From Pseudomonadota bacterium (GTDB lineage Bacteria; Pseudomonadota; Gammaproteobacteria; Burkholderiales; Burkholderiaceae_B): DNA of 8,987 nucleotides. Position 1 is the first letter of the stretch, and every line of letters begins with the position of its first letter. A program made the position numbers and the translations under genes. The stretch lies in contig JAEWJD010000260.1 in assembly GCA_023386765.1 (NCBI GenBank), positions 1-8,987 of the forward strand, written 5' to 3'. Under the pieces are notes generated by a model. The model saw nothing but the letters and a program-made list of their open reading frames with translations, was not told the DNA's origin and searched no databases. Positions 6,008 to 8,987 of this stretch are shown here, in pieces.

Positions 6008-6535
6008 TCAGCGCTCTTCGGCAGGTGGCCATTCCGGGCGCAGCAGGCCCATCATGCCCGTATCCCAGCGCTCGTCGCCCATGCCGCTGGGTACCGAGGA
6101 GCGGCGCACGCCTTCCCAGCGAAAGCCCAGGCGGGTGTACAGATGGATGGCCGGCGTGTTGAAGGTATAGACGTTCAGTTCGACACGCTGTATTTCGGGA
6201 TGCGAGAAAGCGTGCTCAATCAGCTGGCGCAGCATCACGGGCGCCCAGCCCTGGCCGCGTGCTGCGGGCGCGATCAGGATGCGGCCCAGGCGGGCGTTGC
6301 CATCGGTCCAGTCGAAGGCGATCTGGCCATGGCCGACGTACTCGCCATCGGCCAGCGCCATCCAGCTGCGGCGCACTGGCTGGGGGCCGCTGTCCTGGGC
6401 CAGCATGATGTCGAACTGTTGCGGATCCAGCGGGTAGCGGACCTGGGCCCCGCCCCATTGGACGGCCGCACGTTGGTCCGGCAGCCAGGAGGCCAATAGC
6501 GGATAGTGCGAACGGTCAAAGGGGACGAGTTGCAT
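6008..6535 (-). CDS. GNAT-family N-acetyltransferase
   Basis: This 175-aa enzyme has a single GNAT fold and is predicted to move an acetyl group from acetyl-CoA to an amine, possibly a protein N-terminus or a small molecule. The acetyl-CoA loop is in LGRILIAPAARGQGWAPVML (residues 83-102, core R93-G-Q-G-W-A98). The later motif NVYTFNTPAIHLYTRLGF is the usual C-terminal part where a conserved tyrosine and asparagine sit, and the tail GVRRSSVPSG matches RimJ/RimL-like proteins. The substrate cannot be read from sequence. ATG 6535 is preferred over 6625 because the longer form would overlap the membrane-protein gene and adds an unrelated stretch. It begins 2 nt after that gene's TGA (TGACCATG) with no clear Shine-Dalgarno, so it probably relies on translational coupling. 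Confidence 0.85.
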   Translation of the reverse strand: MQLVPFDRSHYPLLASWLPDQRAAVQWGGAQVRYPLDPQQFDIMLAQDSGPQPVRRSWMALADGEYVGHGQIAFDWTDGNARLGRILIAPAARGQGWAPVMLRQLIEHAFSHPEIQRVELNVYTFNTPAIHLYTRLGFRWEGVRRSSVPSGMGDERWDTGMMGLLRPEWPPAEER

Positions 6536-6537
6536 GG

Positions 6538-6927
6538 TCAGCGGTTCAGCAGCAGGAGCGTCCAGAGCGACACCATGGCAATGATGCCCAGGAAACAGGA
6601 GCCCCACAAGCCGATGATGGGCCATTTGGCATCCAGCGGGAGCTGCTTGGGATCGACGTGGCTCAATTGCTGGTTGGCGTAGCCGGCGACCCAGCGCTTG
6701 CTGCGCGGGAAGGACAGGCGCAGAAAGTAGTCAAGGAATATCCCGGCCTGGATGGCGAAGGTTTACTGCCGGAAGGCGCGTCGTTCGAGCAGCGGGTGCT
6801 TGAATTCGGCATTGATGCGCGGGGCTTTCCAGAAAAAGAGCACGGCGCCGCAGATGGCGCAGGTCACGAAGCACAGCACGAACAGACTGAAGGCGAATAC
6901 GAAGGCCTGGGAGAAGACGGTGGGCAT
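6538..6927 (-). pseudogene. Small two-TM membrane protein gene interrupted by an in-frame TAA
   Basis: Starting at ATG 6927 (AGGA 6 nt upstream, overlapping the proA stop), a 54-codon reading frame encodes a clear membrane helix (FVFAFSLFVLCFVTCAICGAV) and ends at TAA 6763-6765. The same frame stays open for 74 more codons to TGA 6538-6540. That part has a hydrophilic segment (DYFLRLSFPRSKRWVAGYANQQLSHVDP) and a second membrane helix (IIGLWGSCFLGIIAMVSLWTLLLL). The second part has no ATG before the last helix and no ribosome site, and the two parts together make a coherent protein of about 129 residues. I therefore read it as one gene with a single nonsense codon. A real mutation, a sequencing error or read-through could each explain it. 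I do not recognise the family; a cytoplasmic-membrane location is inferred from the helices. Confidence 0.75.
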
Positions 6928-6935
6928 GATGATTC

Positions 6936-8195
6936 CTATCCGCGCGTCTGGCCTTCGCCCTGCAGGACCCACTTATACGTGGTGAGTCCTTCCAGGCCGA
7001 CCGGCCCGCGCGCATGCAGGCGGTTGGTGGAAATGCCGATTTCAGCGCCCAGGCCGTACTCGAAACCGTCGGCAAAGCAGGTCGGCAGGTTGACGTACAC
7101 CGAGCTTGAGTCGACTTCCCGCTGGAAGCGCTGGGCCGCGCCGAGGTCTTCTGTCACGATGGCGTCGGTGTGGCCCGAGCCCCAGCGGGCGATGTGGTCA
7201 ATGGCCTGCTCCAGGTCGTCGACCACGCGCACGGCCAGGATCGGCCCCAGATATTCGGTGCCCCAATCAGCGTCGGTGGCGGCCTGGATCCCAGGCAGCA
7301 GGGCGCGGCTGCGCGCGCAGCCGCGCAGTTCGACGCCTTGTTCGGTCAGGGCCTGCGCGATGCGCGGCAGCAGCGTGTGGGCCACCGCCTGATGGACCAG
7401 CAAGGTTTCCATGGCGCCGCAGATGCCATAGCGATAGGTTTTGGCGTTGACGCTGATTTCCAGCGCACGGTCGGGGTCGGCGGCGGCGTCCAGATAGACG
7501 TGGCAGTTGCCATCCAGGTGTTTGATAAGCGGCACGCGGGCTTCCTGGGCCAGGCGGGCGATCAGGCCTTTGCCGCCACGGGGCACGATCACGTCGACGT
7601 GCTCGGTCATGGTGATCAGCTTGCCGACGGCAGCCCGGTCGGTGGTGTCGACCACCTGCACGGCCGCTGGCGGCAGTTCGGCGGCCGCCAGGCCGGCCTG
7701 GACGATGGCGCCCAGAGCCAGGTTGGAATGCAGGGCTTCGCTGCCGCCACGCAGGATGGTGGCGTTGCCGGATTTCAGGCACAGGGCGGCCGCGTCAATG
7801 GTCACGTTGGGACGCGATTCGTAGATGATGCCGATCACGCCAAGCGGCACGCGCATCTGGGCGACCCGCATGCCATTGGGGCGGACATGGGTGGCACTCA
7901 GGGCGCCGACGGGGTCGGGCAGGGCTGCGATCTGGCGCAGGCCTTCGGCCATCAGGTGCACGCTGCGATCAGAAAGCGTGAGGCGATCCAGCAGCGCGAG
8001 CTCCAGGCCGTTGTCGCGGGCTTGCTGCACGTCACGCGCATTTGCCTCCTGCAGGGCAGCCTTGCGGTCGGTCAGCAGGTCGGCCATGGTGAGCAGGGCG
8101 CGGTTCTTGGCTGCGCCGCTGGCGCGCATCATGGCGCGCGACGCCTGGCGGGCGTTCTCGCCCAGCTTCAGCATGGTTTGTTCAATGGATGACAT
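6936..8195 (-). CDS. proA: Gamma-glutamyl phosphate reductase
   Basis: This 419-aa cytosolic enzyme reduces gamma-glutamyl phosphate to glutamate-5-semialdehyde with NADPH, the second step of proline synthesis from glutamate. It belongs to the aldehyde dehydrogenase superfamily. Landmarks in order are PLGVIGIIYESRPNVT (117-132), LKSGNATILRGGSEA (140-154), the nucleotide-binding PRGGKGL (205-211), the catalytic cysteine C259 in CGAMETLLV, and the C-terminal signature FADGFEYGLGAEIGIST followed by LHARGPVGLEGLTTYKW. The ATG at 8195 gives the normal family length; the longer in-frame start at 8255 would overlap holA. Only a weak GGA precedes it. It lies 34 bp after holA. Its usual partner proB is not in the window. 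Its TAG stop overlaps the ribosome site of the next gene. Confidence 0.96.
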   Translation of the reverse strand: MSSIEQTMLKLGENARQASRAMMRASGAAKNRALLTMADLLTDRKAALQEANARDVQQARDNGLELALLDRLTLSDRSVHLMAEGLRQIAALPDPVGALSATHVRPNGMRVAQMRVPLGVIGIIYESRPNVTIDAAALCLKSGNATILRGGSEALHSNLALGAIVQAGLAAAELPPAAVQVVDTTDRAAVGKLITMTEHVDVIVPRGGKGLIARLAQEARVPLIKHLDGNCHVYLDAAADPDRALEISVNAKTYRYGICGAMETLLVHQAVAHTLLPRIAQALTEQGVELRGCARSRALLPGIQAATDADWGTEYLGPILAVRVVDDLEQAIDHIARWGSGHTDAIVTEDLGAAQRFQREVDSSSVYVNLPTCFADGFEYGLGAEIGISTNRLHARGPVGLEGLTTYKWVLQGEGQTRG

Positions 8196-8229
8196 GGTGG
8201 ATTCCAGAGTGTCGCGTTGCCGCAGCGGG

Positions 8230-8987
8230 TCAGCTGCGGGCGCCGGCGGCGGCAACCCGCAGCGCCAGGCGAGTCATTTCTTCCCAGGGGTCGGACAGCC
8301 GGCCCGGGACTTGCAGTCCCTTGATGAGGCGGTCGACTTCATGGGCATGTTGCACTGCGGCCGGCCAGGCTTGCGGTGGCACGCGGTTCAGGGCCTGCAT
8401 GGCCAGACGCTCGTGGGCCCCGAAAACCCGCAGGCGCCGCATCAGGGCGCCGACATCCTGCCGGTGCTGGCGCGCCTCGGCGATGCGGGCCAGCAGGCGG
8501 ATTTCTTCGCCGACGGCCCACAGTACCAGGGGCAGGGCCTCGCCCTCGGCGCGCAGGCCGGCCAGCATACGCACGGTGCGTGCGACGTCGCCGGCCAGCA
8601 TGGCGTCGCGCAGGCCGAAGACATCGTAGCGGGCGACGTTGAGCACCGCACGCTCGACATCCTCGGCGGCGATCTCGCCCTCAGGGTAGAGCAGGCCCAG
8701 CTTGAGGATTTCCTGGTGGGCCGCCAGCAGGTTGCCTTCGACCTTCTCGGCCATCCATTGCAGGGTCGGGGTTTGCACGCGCTGGTTCTGGCGTGCCAGG
8801 CGCGCGCCGATCCAGGCCGGCAGTCGAGTGCGTTCGATGGTGGGAATATCGGCCAGGATGCTGTGGCGCGAGAGCGCCTGCATCCAACGAGATTCACGGG
8901 TGGCGCGATCCAGGCGCGGCAGGCTGACGACGATCAGGGTGTCGGGGTGGGGGGGGGGGGGAGGCCGCCCCGCGGGGGGGGGGGGGG
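8230..8987 (-). CDS. holA: DNA polymerase III delta subunit, C-terminal part (cut by window edge)
   Basis: The C-terminal ~250 codons of the clamp-loader delta subunit are present. Delta opens the beta sliding clamp so that the clamp-loader complex can place it on primed DNA. Recognisable parts are LIVVSLPRLDRATRESRW at the 5' end (end of the AAA+ region) and the helical block MAEKVEGNLLAAHQEILKLGLLYP, typical of HolA. The C-terminal collar helices follow (DVFGLRDAMLAGD, then LPLVLWAVGEEIRLLARI and WEEMTRLALRVA). The 5' end lies outside the window. From about 8948 outward the frame becomes runs of proline codons from G runs on the plus strand, which I take to be artefact, not protein. The gene precedes proA by 34 bp. 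Confidence 0.92.
   Translation of the reverse strand, partial: PPPPAGRPPPPPHPDTLIVVSLPRLDRATRESRWMQALSRHSILADIPTIERTRLPAWIGARLARQNQRVQTPTLQWMAEKVEGNLLAAHQEILKLGLLYPEGEIAAEDVERAVLNVARYDVFGLRDAMLAGDVARTVRMLAGLRAEGEALPLVLWAVGEEIRLLARIAEARQHRQDVGALMRRLRVFGAHERLAMQALNRVPPQAWPAAVQHAHEVDRLIKGLQVPGRLSDPWEEMTRLALRVAAAGARS
8948..8987. other. Low-complexity G-run tail, likely sequencing or assembly artefact
   Basis: Two G homopolymers of 13 (8949-8961) and 14 (8974-8987) bases flank a short GC-only spacer containing a single A. They interrupt a normal holA coding sequence at the very edge of the window, where ordinary HolA residues are expected. Poly-G tails are a known artefact of two-colour sequencing chemistry and of low-quality contig ends. 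I infer artefact; a true G-rich repeat inside holA is unlikely. Confidence 0.75.

Noticed and set aside
7170..8192. Long plus-strand open frame (340 codons) opposite proA
   Set aside because: ProA on the other strand is unmistakable, and the antisense translation is rich in repeated Gly/Gln/Ala/Asp stretches typical of a GC-driven shadow.
1..8987. A defence, toxin-antitoxin, CRISPR or mobile element system
   Set aside because: I looked for repeats with regular spacing, integrase or transposase motifs, and paired small toxin-like genes. None was found.

Overview
The window looks like a chromosomal piece of a high-GC betaproteobacterium, most likely Burkholderiales and probably Alcaligenaceae (the Bordetella/Achromobacter side). 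This rests on the holA-proA gene order, on the character of the ProA and HolA proteins, and on the codon style. It is recognition from memory, not a database result. I see no phage, transposon, CRISPR, tRNA or rRNA signal. Most genes are ordinary housekeeping or metabolic genes.

Layout. Positions 1-166 hold no supported gene. From 167 to 1446 there is a small plus-strand unit: a promoter with a perfect 22-bp palindrome embedded in it (173-194), a MarR-type regulator (204-698) and an overlapping SAM-dependent methyltransferase (688-1446). This unit faces a long run of minus-strand genes. Read in their own direction, from the right edge leftwards, these are: holA (DNA polymerase III delta subunit, cut by the window edge), proA (proline biosynthesis), a two-TM small membrane protein broken by an in-frame TAA, a GNAT acetyltransferase, a fusion of a 3-hydroxyacyl-CoA dehydrogenase-type enzyme with a YjdJ/NATD1-like acetyltransferase domain, a YchJ/UPF0225 SEC-C protein, an antibiotic-biosynthesis-monooxygenase (ABM) fold protein, a cupin, mqo (malate:quinone oxidoreductase) and an unrecognised 158-aa protein. 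Gaps between these ten genes are 2-94 bp, so several are probably co-transcribed. The largest gap (5914-6007) is the likeliest place for a break.

How the genes work together. The marR/methyltransferase pair looks like an autoregulated two-gene response unit. The operator lies between the -35 and -10 and overlaps the -10, and the predicted transcript would begin at or within a base or two of the marR start codon. The minus-strand run mixes replication, proline synthesis, redox metabolism and unknown functions. It reads as a collinear housekeeping cluster, not a dedicated pathway.

The points most worth a second look are the dehydrogenase-acetyltransferase fusion, the palindromic operator with a possibly leaderless marR transcript, the nonsense codon in the membrane-protein gene, and two near-identical stop-start junctions (TGACCATG and TGACCGTG). 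The last ~40 bases contain two long G runs and look like sequencing or assembly artefact, so sequence beyond about 8947 should not be trusted. I did not find a convincing new defence or mobile system here.
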